NCBI RefSeq assembly: GCF_000746085.1
Contig: NZ_JQKO01000009.1
Span: forward strand, 51,001 to 115,000
Source of the DNA: Methylocapsa aurea
GTDB taxonomy: Bacteria; Pseudomonadota; Alphaproteobacteria; Rhizobiales; Beijerinckiaceae
Direction: 5' to 3'
DNA: 64,000 nucleotides
Every line of letters starts with the position of its first letter. Position 1 is the stretch's first letter. Below are positions 48,428-57,914 of this stretch, in pieces. The position numbers and the translations under genes were made by a program. Below the pieces are notes generated by a model. The model had not been told where the DNA came from. It worked only from the letters and a program-made list of their open reading frames with translations, and searched no databases.

Positions 48428-49393
48428 ATGACCACGTTTTCGGCTAAAGCCGGCGCCAAGCGGCGGATCTGGGTCGCCGGGCATCGCGGCATGGTTGGCT
48501 CGGCCATCCTGCGCCGGCTCGCCAGGGAGGGCGCCGAAGTTCTCACCGCCGGCCGGGAGGAGCTCGATCTGCGCGAACAGGACGCCGTGCGGAGATGGGT
48601 GGCGCGGGAACGGCCCGATGTCATCATTCTGGCGGCGGCCAAGGTTGGCGGCATTCTTGCCAATGACACCTACCCGGCTGACTTCTTGGTCGAAAATCTC
48701 GTCATCGAGACAAATGTCATCCAGGCCGCGCATCAGGCCGACGTCGAAAGGCTGGTCTTTCTCGGATCGTCGTGCATCTATCCTAAATTCGCGCCGCAGC
48801 CGATCAAGGAAGAGGCGCTGCTGACCGGGCCGCTCGAACCGACCAACGAGTGGTATGCGATCGCCAAGATCGCCGGGATCAAGATGTGTCAAGCCTATCG
48901 GCGCCAATATGGGCGACGCTACATCTCGGTCATGCCCTGCAATCTCTATGGTCAAAACGATAATTTCGACCTGTCGACGAGTCACGTGCTGCCGGCCCTC
49001 ATTCGCAAGTTCCACGAGGCCAAGGAGGCCGGCAAGAGTGAAGTGGTCGTGTGGGGCACAGGGACGCCTTTGCGGGAGTTCCTCTATGTCGACGACCTGG
49101 CCGACGCCGTCGTGTTCTTGATGGACCGCTACGACGGCGACGAACCGATCAATTGCGGCGCTGGCTCGGACGTGACCATTCGCCATCTCGCCGAGACGAT
49201 CGGCCGCGTCGTCGGCTTCGAAGGAAGCCTCGTCTTCGACGCCGGCAAGCCTGACGGCACTCCGCGCAAACTCATGGATTCAGGGCGGCTGGCCGCCCTC
49301 GGCTGGCAGCCGAAGACAAAGCTCGAAGACGGCATCGCTGAAGTCTATCGATGGTTTCTTCAAGAGAAAAAACCTACCCTCGCCGCGGTTTGA
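48428..49393 (+). CDS. fcl: GDP-L-fucose synthase
   Basis: A 321-residue epimerase-reductase. [16 protein letters not shown] binds [27 protein letters not shown] and [13 protein letters not shown] supply the Ser-Tyr-Lys active site. It turns GDP-4-keto-6-deoxymannose into GDP-L-fucose. GGAGG precedes the ATG at 48428, nine bases after the gmd stop. With gmd it supplies fucose for surface polysaccharide, in line with the nearby polymerase and the WcaI-like transferase upstream. Confidence 0.96.
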   Translation: MTTFSAKAGAKRRIWVAGHRGMVGSAILRRLAREGAEVLTAGREELDLREQDAVRRWVARERPDVIILAAAKVGGILANDTYPADFLVENLVIETNVIQAAHQADVERLVFLGSSCIYPKFAPQPIKEEALLTGPLEPTNEWYAIAKIAGIKMCQAYRRQYGRRYISVMPCNLYGQNDNFDLSTSHVLPALIRKFHEAKEAGKSEVVVWGTGTPLREFLYVDDLADAVVFLMDRYDGDEPINCGAGSDVTIRHLAETIGRVVGFEGSLVFDAGKPDGTPRKLMDSGRLAALGWQPKTKLEDGIAEVYRWFLQEKKPTLAAV

Positions 49394-49521
49394 GGCGGCT
49401 CTTCCGCGCGGCTCCCTACGCTTGAAAATGCTCTAGCGTTGCTTTACTCTGCCAAGAGGAAAATTGCCGGTCGCCTCCGCCATGGCGAGGGCGTTTTCTT
49501 TCCCTTTTCTCTCGACAGACG

Positions 49522-50835
49522 ATGTCAATGTTTATTGCGCTCGGCATTCTTCTTGGCCTTGTCAGTCTTTGTCCAGCTCTCCTCACCGTGGAAGGGCGCC
49601 TCCTGCCTTCCCTCGTTCCCCTGCTTGTGGCGAGCGGTCTCATGATCGTTTCAACAAGCACGCCGGCCGGCGAGGCGCAGCGCCTGGCCAGACTCATCAG
49701 GCCTTTTGCGATCGGCGCGGTGGTTCCGGCAATCTGGATCTGCCTCCAAATGCTTCCTCTGCCCGCATGGCGCGCCGAGCCATGGGCGGGCGTTTTGGAT
49801 TTGGCGAATCCGGTGTGGGCGAGCGTCGCCGCCGGATTCCGCCATAGCGTTGCGGGCAGCATCAGCGTCGACATCGGCGCGACAGCCATGGCCCTCGCCC
49901 GCTATCTTTCGCTTGTCGGCGCCGTCCTTCTCTCGGCCGCCGTCGCAATCAATCGCGATCGCGCCGAAGCTGTCTTGGTCGGTTTGACCGCCGTGACCGC
50001 TCTGATCGCTTTTGTCGTCGCTTGCGCCGAGATTTTCGGGGCAAGCTTCCCCACGGCGCGGGCCGAAGCCCTCGATTGCGCTTGTCTCGGGATCATTCTT
50101 TCCGCCGCCTGCGCCGCTCTCGTGTTCGAGCGCCGTGAATCGCGCAGAACCAAGCCAGGGCAGCGCGAAGCCAATTTCCTTGGGGCCATCGCCTGCGCGG
50201 CCGCCTTTCTCATCTGCGCGATCGCCCTCATCGCGGCCCGATCAGGCTCGCTTATTTTTGCGGCGAGCTGCGGGTTCTGCATGTTCGGCGCGGTCATTCT
50301 CGTCCGGCGCCTCGATCTGGGCGCCTGGGGCGCCGCCGCGATCGGCGTGACCGCGAGCGTGATCGCAATCGCATTGGCGGCAGGCGCCGCCGGTTACAGT
50401 TCGGACCCCCGTCTGGCCTTCGTCAAAAAAGACCCGGCATCGGTCGAGTTGACGCAACGCATGCTGACGGACGCGCCCTTTGCCGGCGCCGGCGCCGGAA
50501 CATTCGGGGCGTTGCTGCCCATCTATCAGCCCGCCGCTCCCGAGACGGGCGAACTCGACGCCGTAACCGCGGCCGCCAAAATCTCGATAGAAATGGGCAG
50601 ACCCTTCCTCTGGGCCGCGGTCCTCGCCGCGGCGATGATCGTGCTTTCGCTTCTGCGCGGGGCGGCGAGTCGCGGCCGCGATTCTTTCTATTCCGCGGCG
50701 GGGGCGGCTTGCGCCATTACGCTGATCGTCCTCGCCTTCGTCAATGTGGGCCTGTTCGGCGCGGCGCTTCCTCTCCTTGCAAGCGTCATTCTTGGCCTTG
50801 CCATAGCCCAGTCGCACGGCCAAGCGTCGACTTGA
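49522..50835 (+). CDS. Polytopic membrane protein, probable polysaccharide polymerase/ligase
   Basis: A 437-residue protein with about ten or more hydrophobic helices, beginning MFIALGILLGLVSLCPALL. The periplasmic-type loop QRMLTDAPFAGAGAGTFGALLPIYQP near 315-340 resembles the long loop of Wzy/O-antigen-ligase-like proteins. It lies 130 bases after fcl on the same strand, which supports a role in polymerising or ligating a fucose-containing glycan. Sequence conservation in this family is low, so the call rests on topology, the G-x-G-x-G-x-F loop and context. ATGs at 49522 and 49528 are both possible. Confidence 0.65.
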   Translation: MSMFIALGILLGLVSLCPALLTVEGRLLPSLVPLLVASGLMIVSTSTPAGEAQRLARLIRPFAIGAVVPAIWICLQMLPLPAWRAEPWAGVLDLANPVWASVAAGFRHSVAGSISVDIGATAMALARYLSLVGAVLLSAAVAINRDRAEAVLVGLTAVTALIAFVVACAEIFGASFPTARAEALDCACLGIILSAACAALVFERRESRRTKPGQREANFLGAIACAAAFLICAIALIAARSGSLIFAASCGFCMFGAVILVRRLDLGAWGAAAIGVTASVIAIALAAGAAGYSSDPRLAFVKKDPASVELTQRMLTDAPFAGAGAGTFGALLPIYQPAAPETGELDAVTAAAKISIEMGRPFLWAAVLAAAMIVLSLLRGAASRGRDSFYSAAGAACAITLIVLAFVNVGLFGAALPLLASVILGLAIAQSHGQAST

Positions 50836-51000
50836 AGCGGCGCAAGGCGCAACTCGATCTGTGATTGCGCGTTAAAGATCGCGCCGCAGCCCATCGCCGC
50901 CCGCCGTTGATTTTTCTGTCTGTTGGGATTAGTCCTCATTTGAAATCAGCGCCGGCAAGGCTTGTCCTTGCGATCGCACACGTCATGGGAAGTAAAGGTC

Positions 51001-51513
51001 ATGTCATACCATTTGATGCAGCTTCACGCTCCTTTACTCAGGCAAACGATCGTCGCCGCTGGCGTCTGCCTCTTCGCGTCGCAGGGATTGGCGCAGCGCG
51101 CGGATACCCCGTTCGTGGGCCTCGCCGGTTATTGGAGCGGCGGCGGCTCCATCACCTTGGCGAATGGCGCCAGTGAAAGGATTCGCTGCAAGGCGACCTA
51201 TGCAGTTCATTCGAGCGGCAGGGCCATGAATCAAAGCCTGCGTTGCGCAAGCGACAGCTACAAACTCGAAATCACCAGCAATATCCTTTACGACGGCGGC
51301 GCGGTGTCCGGCTCTTGGAGCGAGGCGACCCGCAATGTATCGGGAAATATTTCCGGCCGCGCCAGCAGCGCGGAGATTCAGGCGAGGGTCGCCGGCGGCG
51401 CCTTCACGGCGAGCCTCGATGTTCGGACCCGCGGAAGCAGTCAGTCGGTGACGATAAGGCCGCAAGGCGGCACCAACGTGACAGGCGTGTCGATCACGCT
51501 GCGCAAGGGATGA
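51001..51513 (+). CDS. Secreted hypothetical protein
   Basis: 170 residues with an N-terminal export signal ending near GLAQRAD. The mature part is Ser/Gly-rich and predicted to be mostly beta: FVGLAGYWSGGGSITLANGASERIRCKATYAV, two conserved-looking cysteines (IRCKA and LRCAS) that may form a disulfide, then alternating short strands ending TNVTGVSITLRKG. Proteins of this shape are common unassigned periplasmic proteins in Rhizobiales. ATG at 51001 is preceded by GGAAGTAAAGG. A palindromic element lies just after the stop. Confidence 0.78.
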   Translation: MSYHLMQLHAPLLRQTIVAAGVCLFASQGLAQRADTPFVGLAGYWSGGGSITLANGASERIRCKATYAVHSSGRAMNQSLRCASDSYKLEITSNILYDGGAVSGSWSEATRNVSGNISGRASSAEIQARVAGGAFTASLDVRTRGSSQSVTIRPQGGTNVTGVSITLRKG

Positions 51514-51532
51514 GGCTCAAGCGCGTCGCCGG

Positions 51533-51588
51533 TTAGAGCATGATACCGAAAAGTGGAAACCGGTTTTTCGGACGACGCCATGCTCTAA
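51533..51588. repeat. Palindromic intergenic element between convergent genes
   Basis: TTAGAGCATG at the left and CATGCTCTAA at the right form a perfect 10-bp terminal inverted repeat. Inside, ATACCGAAAAG ... CGGTTTTTCGG gives further pairing. It sits between two convergent stops (51513 and 51649) and may act as a two-way terminator. The sequence type is a familiar Rhizobiales dispersed repeat. Confidence 0.65.
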
Positions 51589-51648
51589 CTCTTTGAGGAG
51601 AGGCGGATTCAGACCTTAGACGAGATCGCGTTGCGATTCCGTCCAAAA

Positions 51649-54048
51649 TCATCCGGCTCTAGGGGTGGCGAGGCGTTTTTTCCACATCGCAAGCTGGCCG
51701 CCAAGCCTGCGCAGAAACATGGCGGTCGGCCGCAGAATCAGAAGGTCGGCGACAAGCGCCGCGATCATCGCGAAGGCGCTCAGCCATCCGAACAGGCGCA
51801 ACGACGGCAGGTCGGAAAAAATCGTGACCGCCAATCCACACGCCAGCACCACCGATGTCAGGATCAAGGCGGGGCCGACAAGCACGGTCGCGCGTTCGAC
51901 CGCGTCGCCTGGATCCGCGCCGGGCTTGTCCTCAAGACGCAGCCGATTGAGGAAATGGATCGTCGCGCTCAATCCGAGCCCGAACGAGACCGTTAGCGCG
52001 ACGACGCTCGCAAATTGCAAGCCTTGTCCCATGGCGTGAAGCGCCGCGCCCGACGCCACGACAGGAAAAATCCCCGGCAGGATGCTCGCCAGCAAGACAA
52101 CGAACGAGCGGAAGGCGACGCCAATAAAAATCGCGACGAAAACAAATTCGAGGGTCAAGCCGCGGTTCAATTTTCCAATCATCGCGGCGCTGTTGCGCGC
52201 GGCGATCGCCGACAGACCGGTCACTGCAATGGCGTAGCCTGCATGGGCGGCGCGCACCTCATTGAGCGATTTGTCGAGCGCGTCGACGACTGGCACAAGC
52301 TGGCTCGCGTCGGCGTCCGCGATCCGGCCGGAGATCACGACGGCGTCGCGGTCGGCGGAGATAAAGCGCCGCGTCAGATGTTCTGGCAGCATGTCGACAT
52401 ATTGCTTCAGGACCGCGACATCCGAGCGGCCGATCTTTTCCATGAGCCAGCGCCGCAATGTTTCGAGCGACCAGACATTACCGACGCCTGCCTGTTTTTC
52501 GAGAATCGCATGCGTCCTGGCGATCGCGTCAAGGGTTTGCGGCGCAAAGAGCGAGGCGCCTTTGGGAAACTCGATCAAGACATCGATCGGATTGGCGCCG
52601 GTAAGTTTGGCGTCGAGACGGCCGCTGGCCGCGACGGCCTGCTGCTTGTCGGGCACCTGATCGGCGAGCTTGTATCTTGGCTCGAGGCTGGCGTAGGCGA
52701 CGCCTAGGCCGCCAACCACGACAAGGCCGATGAGACTATAGAGTCCCGGCCGGCTGACCATGCGGGCGGCGATCCAGGCGCAAAAACGGCGCAGGATGTC
52801 GACGCCAAAGTCGCCGCCGCCGCCAATCTTCGCCGCGAAAGCCGCCTCGCGGCGCAGGAGCAGAACTCCGAGCAAGGGCATCAGCACCAGAACCGCGACC
52901 AGGGCGATGAGGGTGGCGATCAGGCCAGCCTCGCCAAAGGTCCGGATCAATTCGGAATCGGAAAACAGCAAGGCCAGAAAAGACAGCGCGGCCGTCGCAT
53001 GGGTCAGGACGCAGGCCGGCCCGACGATCAGGACCGCGTTGCGCAGAGCCTCGTATTTGCCCTGGCCGGCGAGCAAACGATCGCGGGCGGCGAAGGTCAA
53101 TTGCATGCTGTCGGAAAAACTGATGACCATGATGAGCGGCGTCATCACGTTAAGAAACATGTTGAGGCGGAAATCGAGCCAGCCAAGCGCGCCGAGCGCC
53201 AGCAATATGGCGATCAAAGGCGGCGCCGCCGCTATGATCATGAAGGAGACGCGGCGGAAGAAGAAGATGGCGATCAGACAGCCGGCGACGAAGCCGATGG
53301 CGTTATAGACCACTCTATCGCGTTCGACCGCGTTGCGGATCTCGAGCTGCATCACCGGAACGCCGGAGAGCTCGGCTTTCAGACCGGAGCCGGCGAGATC
53401 CTCGGCCATTGTCTTGCGAATCTCGCCGACGACATCGCGAAGGCCATTGGTCGCGACAATCGCCTGGTCGAGCGCAAGGACGATCAAGGTGAGTTCGCCG
53501 TCCTCCGACATGAGCTTGCCGCGAATGATTTCGTTGCCCCTGACCCGATCGATCAAGGCGTCATAGGCGTCGCCTTCTGGCAATGGATCTGGAAACAGCG
53601 GCGCCGGCGTCCCGCCGCCATCGGGCGGCTGGCGCGCGGAGAAGATCGAAATAATGCCGCGCGCGCCGTCGATGAGCTGAAGATCCGTGGCGAGATCGCG
53701 CAATTTGTCGAGCGAATCGCGATCGAGCAGCGTCTTGCCTTCGATCACGAGGAGGACGTCGAACTCGCTGGACGGGAAGCGCCGCGTCGCCTCTTCATAT
53801 TGCTTGAATTCCGGCGTGTCGGAACGGAACAATTGGCTGAGCGAATCGTCGACCTTGATCCTGGCGACGCCAAAGCCGGCGGCGATGGCGAGGGCGAGCG
53901 CGACAAGCGCGACCGCCAGGGGGAAGCGCAAAGAAACAAGGCCAATGCGTTCAAAGCCGAGAGCGAGCGCATGCGGCTTCTTTGCGCCTGAAGGAGCAGT
54001 TCCGGCCGCGGCTGATGGCTTCGTCCGACCAAAATTTTCAATCGACAA
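51649..54048 (-). CDS. MMPL/RND-superfamily exporter
   Basis: A 799-residue inner-membrane transporter with two repeats of one helix, a large periplasmic domain and a five-helix bundle. The first helix is FPLAVALVALALAIAAGFGVARI; the second repeat begins SRPGLYSLIGLVVVGGLG near 440. Helix 4 motifs LMVISFSDSMQLTF and ALTVSFGLGLSATIHFLNRLR mark MMPL-type exporters of lipids or hydrophobic molecules. TTG at 54048 is the likely start, with GGAG six bases upstream; TTG at 54060 overlaps that site. No adaptor or lipid-synthesis gene is adjacent, so the substrate is unknown. Confidence 0.86.
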   Translation of the reverse strand: MSIENFGRTKPSAAAGTAPSGAKKPHALALGFERIGLVSLRFPLAVALVALALAIAAGFGVARIKVDDSLSQLFRSDTPEFKQYEEATRRFPSSEFDVLLVIEGKTLLDRDSLDKLRDLATDLQLIDGARGIISIFSARQPPDGGGTPAPLFPDPLPEGDAYDALIDRVRGNEIIRGKLMSEDGELTLIVLALDQAIVATNGLRDVVGEIRKTMAEDLAGSGLKAELSGVPVMQLEIRNAVERDRVVYNAIGFVAGCLIAIFFFRRVSFMIIAAAPPLIAILLALGALGWLDFRLNMFLNVMTPLIMVISFSDSMQLTFAARDRLLAGQGKYEALRNAVLIVGPACVLTHATAALSFLALLFSDSELIRTFGEAGLIATLIALVAVLVLMPLLGVLLLRREAAFAAKIGGGGDFGVDILRRFCAWIAARMVSRPGLYSLIGLVVVGGLGVAYASLEPRYKLADQVPDKQQAVAASGRLDAKLTGANPIDVLIEFPKGASLFAPQTLDAIARTHAILEKQAGVGNVWSLETLRRWLMEKIGRSDVAVLKQYVDMLPEHLTRRFISADRDAVVISGRIADADASQLVPVVDALDKSLNEVRAAHAGYAIAVTGLSAIAARNSAAMIGKLNRGLTLEFVFVAIFIGVAFRSFVVLLASILPGIFPVVASGAALHAMGQGLQFASVVALTVSFGLGLSATIHFLNRLRLEDKPGADPGDAVERATVLVGPALILTSVVLACGLAVTIFSDLPSLRLFGWLSAFAMIAALVADLLILRPTAMFLRRLGGQLAMWKKRLATPRAG

Positions 54049-54110
54049 GGGGGACTCCAAATCTCTGCGCGCCGCGCCGATGGCGCCGACAAGAGAGCAG
54101 GACGGACATT

Positions 54111-54253
54111 AGAGCGCTTCGCGATCGGATGGCGTTATCTGATCGAAAAGGAATCGCTCAACTTCAATAAGCTGGAGCATGATCTTATGAGACATCGGAT
54201 CTATCCGATGTCTAAATGTCGAAAAACCCGCTCGACGCTGTCAGAACATGCTC
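54111..54253. repeat. Composite palindromic repeat, copy 1
   Basis: It begins AGAGCGCTTCGCGATCGGATG, continues through TTATCTGATCGAAAAGGAATCGCTC, and ends in a 79-base part (54175-54253). That part holds the palindrome AGACATCGGAT-C-TATCCGATGTCT, with GAGCATG / CATGCTC ends. The same sequence occurs inverted at 60713-60830. The rest of the gap, 54254-54589, holds no supported gene. Confidence 0.65.
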
Positions 54254-54589
54254 CGGCGACGCCCAACCGACGCCAATCTGCTTCTTGCTCAAGATCCATG
54301 CGCTCAACATGCTTAAAGTATGGTTTTCATAATTGTCGCATCGATCAAATCACACTTTGTTGTTTCTATATTGCGATCGCCTTGGCCTTATCCAAGGCTC
54401 CCGCCCCCGAGTGAATGGCCTTGATCGAGATGCTCTGCCCCTCAAGGCGCCGCTACGATGAGGAGTATGCCGATTCGTCACTCTAAACAATGATCTTGGG
54501 CGCCGGCGGCGCATCGGGGAATGACCTATATCTGAACCGCTTGAAGACAAGGCGATCGCGCCGCCCCAATGCGCACGGAGATCGAGACC

Positions 54590-55837
54590 ATGGAAAACCC
54601 AAGCGACAGAGACCCAGGGGCGGGCGACCAGGGGATGGCGTCCGCGCGCGGCGAAGCCAAACAAAGTTTCTCCTGGAGCGATCCCTTCGATCTCGACAGC
54701 CAGCTCAGCGAAGACGAAAGCCTTGTGCGCGGCTCGGCCCGGGCTTTCGCGCAAGAGGTCCTGCTGCCGCGCGTCACCGATGACTATCTCGACGAACGAT
54801 TCGACCGCGTTATTATGACGAAAATGGGCGAGTTCGGCCTCCTCGGCCCGACAATTCCGCAAGCCTATGGCGGCGCCGGCCTCGGCTATGTCGCCTATGG
54901 GCTGGCCGCGCGCGAAGTGGAGCGCGTCGATAGCGGATATCGTTCGGCCATGAGCGTGCAATCGTCCCTGGTGATGCACCCGATTCACGCCTATGGCTCC
55001 GAGGATCAACGCCGAAAATATCTGCCCCGGCTGGCGCGCGGCGAATGGATCGGCTGTTTCGGCCTGACGGAGCCTGAGGCCGGCTCCGATCCGCAGGGGA
55101 TGCGCGCGCGCGCGGAAAAGACCTCCCGAGGGTATCGCCTCACGGGCGCCAAGACCTGGATCACCAATAGTCCACTCGCCGATATTTTCGTGGTCTGGGC
55201 GAAATCTGCGGCGCACGACAATGCGATCCGAGGCTTCCTGCTGGAGCGCGGCATGGCTGGGCTGACCACGCCGACGATCGGACAAAAGCTCTCCCTTCGC
55301 GCCTCGGCCACCGGCGAAATCATCATGGACGGGGTCGAGGTCCCAGAACAAAATCTTTTGCCCAACGCCTCGGGCCTCAAAGGGCCTTTCGGCTGCCTGA
55401 ACCGCGCCCGCTATGGCATCGCTTGGGGGACGATGGGGGCGGCGGAGGCCTGTTTCGAAGCCGCGCGCGCCTATAGCCTGGACCGCAGGCAGTTCGGCCG
55501 GCCGCTCGCCGCCAATCAGTTGATCCAAAAAAAGCTCGCCGATATGGAAACCGAGATCGCGCTCGGACTTCAGGCGGCGCTGCGCATCGGCCGCCTGTTC
55601 GAAGAAGATCGGCTGACGCCTGAAGCAATTTCGCTGGTCAAGCGCAATAATAGCGGCAAGGCGCTCGACATCGCCCGCATGGCGCGCGACATGCACGGCG
55701 CAAATGGGATTTCGGCCGCATTCCATGTCATGCGCCATCTCGCCAATCTCGAAACGGTGAACACCTATGAGGGAACGAGCGACATTCATGCGCTCATTCT
55801 CGGCCGCGCGATCACCGGCATCCAGGCGTTCTCGTAA
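54590..55837 (+). CDS. gcdH: Glutaryl-CoA dehydrogenase-type acyl-CoA dehydrogenase
   Basis: A 415-residue FAD-dependent acyl-CoA dehydrogenase closest to GcdH. Diagnostic segments are [60 protein letters not shown] and the C-terminal [20 protein letters not shown], whose Glu is the catalytic base. It oxidises and decarboxylates glutaryl-CoA to crotonyl-CoA in lysine/tryptophan degradation; the FadB gene at 25.7 kb could act downstream. ATG at 54590 lies behind GGAG; an ATG at 54569 lacks a site. The gene is isolated. Confidence 0.92.
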   Translation: MENPSDRDPGAGDQGMASARGEAKQSFSWSDPFDLDSQLSEDESLVRGSARAFAQEVLLPRVTDDYLDERFDRVIMTKMGEFGLLGPTIPQAYGGAGLGYVAYGLAAREVERVDSGYRSAMSVQSSLVMHPIHAYGSEDQRRKYLPRLARGEWIGCFGLTEPEAGSDPQGMRARAEKTSRGYRLTGAKTWITNSPLADIFVVWAKSAAHDNAIRGFLLERGMAGLTTPTIGQKLSLRASATGEIIMDGVEVPEQNLLPNASGLKGPFGCLNRARYGIAWGTMGAAEACFEAARAYSLDRRQFGRPLAANQLIQKKLADMETEIALGLQAALRIGRLFEEDRLTPEAISLVKRNNSGKALDIARMARDMHGANGISAAFHVMRHLANLETVNTYEGTSDIHALILGRAITGIQAFS

Positions 55838-55981
55838 TAGCGCCTGTTCCTGTCCTTCCGTCTTTTGCCTTGGCACGCGGCCTGCTGGATTGATCCAAGC
55901 GATGCCGACCGCCGCCGAACCCGCATCATTTCGGGCCAACCGGCGCATTGGGACGGACCGAAACGGGACATGGAGGCCAAA

Positions 55982-56644
55982 ATGAGACAGAAGGGAACCC
56001 GCGACCTGTTCGCTTATTGGAACGGCCTGCGGCGCGGCCGCGCCGCGCCCGAGCGCGCCGAGATCGATCCCGCGGCGATCCGCCATGTTCTCGCCGACAC
56101 ATTCATGCTTGAGGCGGACAGGGCGGAAAAATTTCCGTTCCGCCTTTCTGGAACGCGGGTCAACGCTCTTTTCGACGCTGAATTGAAGGGCCGCTCCTTC
56201 ATCGATCTCTGGCGTCCGAAGGAGGCCCAGAACATGCCGGCCCTCCTCCTCAACGTCATCGACTCGGCCTGTCCGATTTTCGCCAGGATCGCCGCTGGAC
56301 CCGAGGGTTATGGACTAACGGAGCTCGAGCTCTTGCTCTTGCCGATCCATCATCACGGCAAGGCGCAAGCGCGCATCCTTGGCCATATTGCTTGCCCCGA
56401 CCAGCCGAGCTGGCTCGGACTGCTGCCGGCGCAACATCTTGTCTTGCGCGCGCTTCGCGTTGTTCGCGACGAGGCGGCTACGGACCCATCCATGATCCAA
56501 TCGAGACGCGCCGAACCGCCGATCTCCTGGGCCGCCAATTCTTGGGCCGCCAGTTCTTGGGCGGCCAAGACGCATCTTTTTGTCCAGCGCGGCCATTTGC
56601 GCATCTATCCGGGCGGGCGCCGGGACGAACCGATCGCGACCTGA
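55982..56644 (+). CDS. PAS_5-domain protein
   Basis: A 220-residue protein. The PAS_5 family pattern covers about 1-150: LFAYWNGLRRGRAAPERAEIDPAAIRHVLADTFMLE, FPFRLSGTRVNALFDAELKG and a LELLLLPIHHHGKAQARILG core. These alphaproteobacterial proteins are thought to be sensory but lack output domains here. ATG at 55982 has GGAGG five bases upstream (the upstream ATG at 55970 overlaps it). Near 178-192 the chain repeats WAANS-WAASS-WAAK, matching a short DNA repeat. Ligand and partners are unknown. Confidence 0.84.
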   Translation: MRQKGTRDLFAYWNGLRRGRAAPERAEIDPAAIRHVLADTFMLEADRAEKFPFRLSGTRVNALFDAELKGRSFIDLWRPKEAQNMPALLLNVIDSACPIFARIAAGPEGYGLTELELLLLPIHHHGKAQARILGHIACPDQPSWLGLLPAQHLVLRALRVVRDEAATDPSMIQSRRAEPPISWAANSWAASSWAAKTHLFVQRGHLRIYPGGRRDEPIAT

Positions 56645-56686
56645 CTGGCAATCCTTTCCAGCTATCGTGGCGCGGCTTTTGGCGGA

Positions 56687-57220
56687 TTATTGCGCCAAGA
56701 CCGCGAGTCCCTTGGCGAACCGTCGCGCATTGGCGACGTAATGCGCCGCGCTTTCGCGAAGGCCCTTCACATCGACTTCGTCGAGTGTGCGCAACACCTT
56801 AGCCGGACTGCCGACGATGAGAGAATTGTCGGGAAACGTCTTGCGCTCCGTCACCAAGGCATTGGCGCCGACGAGGCAATTGCGGCCAATGCGGGCGCCG
56901 TTCAAAATCGTCGCGCCCATGCCGATAAGGCTGTTTTCCCCGATCGCGCAGCCGTGCAGGATGGCGCGATGGCCGATCGTGCAGCCGGGGCCGATCGTCA
57001 AGGGAAATCCAGGATCGCTGTGGAGCACGGAGCCGTCCTGGACGTTGGAGCCCGCGCCGATCAGGAGCTCTTCATTGTCGCCGCGCAGGATTACGCCGAA
57101 CCAGATCGAAGCGTCCCTCTCCAGCCGCACCCGGCCAATGACCTGCGCGTCCGGCGCGATCCAGAAGCCGCCATCCTCCGGTAGAACGGGCGCGATCCCA
57201 TCAAGAGCGTAAAGCGGCAT
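56687..57220 (-). CDS. Gamma-class carbonic anhydrase family protein
   Basis: 177 residues forming a left-handed beta-helix. Hexapeptide repeats run from [30 protein letters not shown] onward. The three zinc-type histidines appear in SVLHSDPG and GHRAILHG, and [29 protein letters not shown] continues the helix. It may hydrate CO2 or act as a related acyltransferase-like protein (YrdA/PaaY type). ATG at 57220 has GGAG nine bases upstream; longer upstream starts add unrelated residues. Convergent with the PAS_5 gene. Confidence 0.9.
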   Translation of the reverse strand: MPLYALDGIAPVLPEDGGFWIAPDAQVIGRVRLERDASIWFGVILRGDNEELLIGAGSNVQDGSVLHSDPGFPLTIGPGCTIGHRAILHGCAIGENSLIGMGATILNGARIGRNCLVGANALVTERKTFPDNSLIVGSPAKVLRTLDEVDVKGLRESAAHYVANARRFAKGLAVLAQ

Positions 57221-57310
57221 GTCGTCGATCTCCGGCGTCGGGCAATGGTCGTCTCGAACGGGCAATAAGATTGAATTAAAATAAGCCGCGTCAGCGCGAG
57301 CTCTTGCGGC

Positions 57311-57417
57311 GCATGATCTTATCCAAAAACTCTGCAACTTTTTGGGATCATGCTTCCTATCGCTTTGTTTCGGCGCATGATCTTATCCAAAAAGTCTACA
57401 ACTTTTTGGGATCATGC
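57311..57417. repeat. Two tandem GCATGATC hairpin elements
   Basis: Copies at 57311-57353 and 57375-57417 are nearly identical. Each starts GCATGATCTTATCC and ends GGGATCATGC. In the second copy CCAAAAAGT pairs perfectly with ACTTTTTGG inside the outer 8-bp stem, leaving a 4-base bulge. They lie between the carbonic anhydrase start and the DUF3126 stop. Confidence 0.75.
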
Positions 57418-57418
57418 T

Positions 57419-57814
57419 TTAGAAAGCATCGAGATCAAAGTCGAGAATCGCGATCTGCAAGGTGAAGCTCTTGCCTTTGGGATCATCCGCCGAGATCACG
57501 CCGAGAAAATCATCGCCATTGTTCAATTCGACCGAATCGCTCTTCTTGCCGCGGGGCATGATCTTCAACGAGTCGGTTTCGAAAAGCCGCCGCAAATAGT
57601 CTTGAAGAACCGGCCGCTCGACCGGGATCGGCATCTCGAAAGCGAAGGATCTATCGCCATCCTCGTCATCGACCATGATCGCGCCGATCCGGCGCTCGCC
57701 GAGATGCACGTCGGCATCCTCGGGATTATGTTTGCCCTGGGTGACCTTGATTGCCTGATTGCCAAGGGCCTGCCGCAGGAAACCCTGCAATTTTCGCAAT
57801 TCCGCCTTTTCCAA
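57419..57814 (-). CDS. Tandem DUF3126 protein
   Basis: A 131-residue protein made of two DUF3126-like units; the usual family member has one, about 70 residues. Unit 1 (about 1-65) reads LRKLQGFLRQALGNQAIKV ... DADVHLGERRIGAIMVDDEDGDRSFAFEMPI. Unit 2 (about 68-130) reads LQDYLRRLFETDSLKIMPRGKKSDSVEL ... DDFLGVISADDPKGKSFTLQIAILD. The function of the family is unknown. TTG at 57814 has GGAG six bases upstream. It lies 100 bases after cysE on the same strand, as DUF3126 often does in Rhizobiales. Confidence 0.82.
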   Translation of the reverse strand: MEKAELRKLQGFLRQALGNQAIKVTQGKHNPEDADVHLGERRIGAIMVDDEDGDRSFAFEMPIPVERPVLQDYLRRLFETDSLKIMPRGKKSDSVELNNGDDFLGVISADDPKGKSFTLQIAILDFDLDAF

Positions 57815-57914
57815 AGCGATCTCCAAAGCCGACTGGGAGCGTGGCTTTGCCAGAAAAAACCCGCGGCGGCAACCTTAGCTTCGCTTGGAGGCAAGCTGGC
57901 CGCCAAATCGAGGC

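Noticed and set aside
45683..49186. Long minus-strand frames opposite maeB and gmd-fcl (500 and 606 codons)
   Set aside because: Both are antisense shadows of strongly conserved enzymes and lack any family signature.
54187..54414. Short frame MRHRIYPMSK..., which recurs at 60.6-61.2 kb
   Set aside because: The shared peptide is just the translation of the palindromic repeat in both places.
54350..56086. 578-codon minus-strand frame opposite gcdH
   Set aside because: Antisense shadow; gcdH on the plus strand is complete with catalytic motifs.
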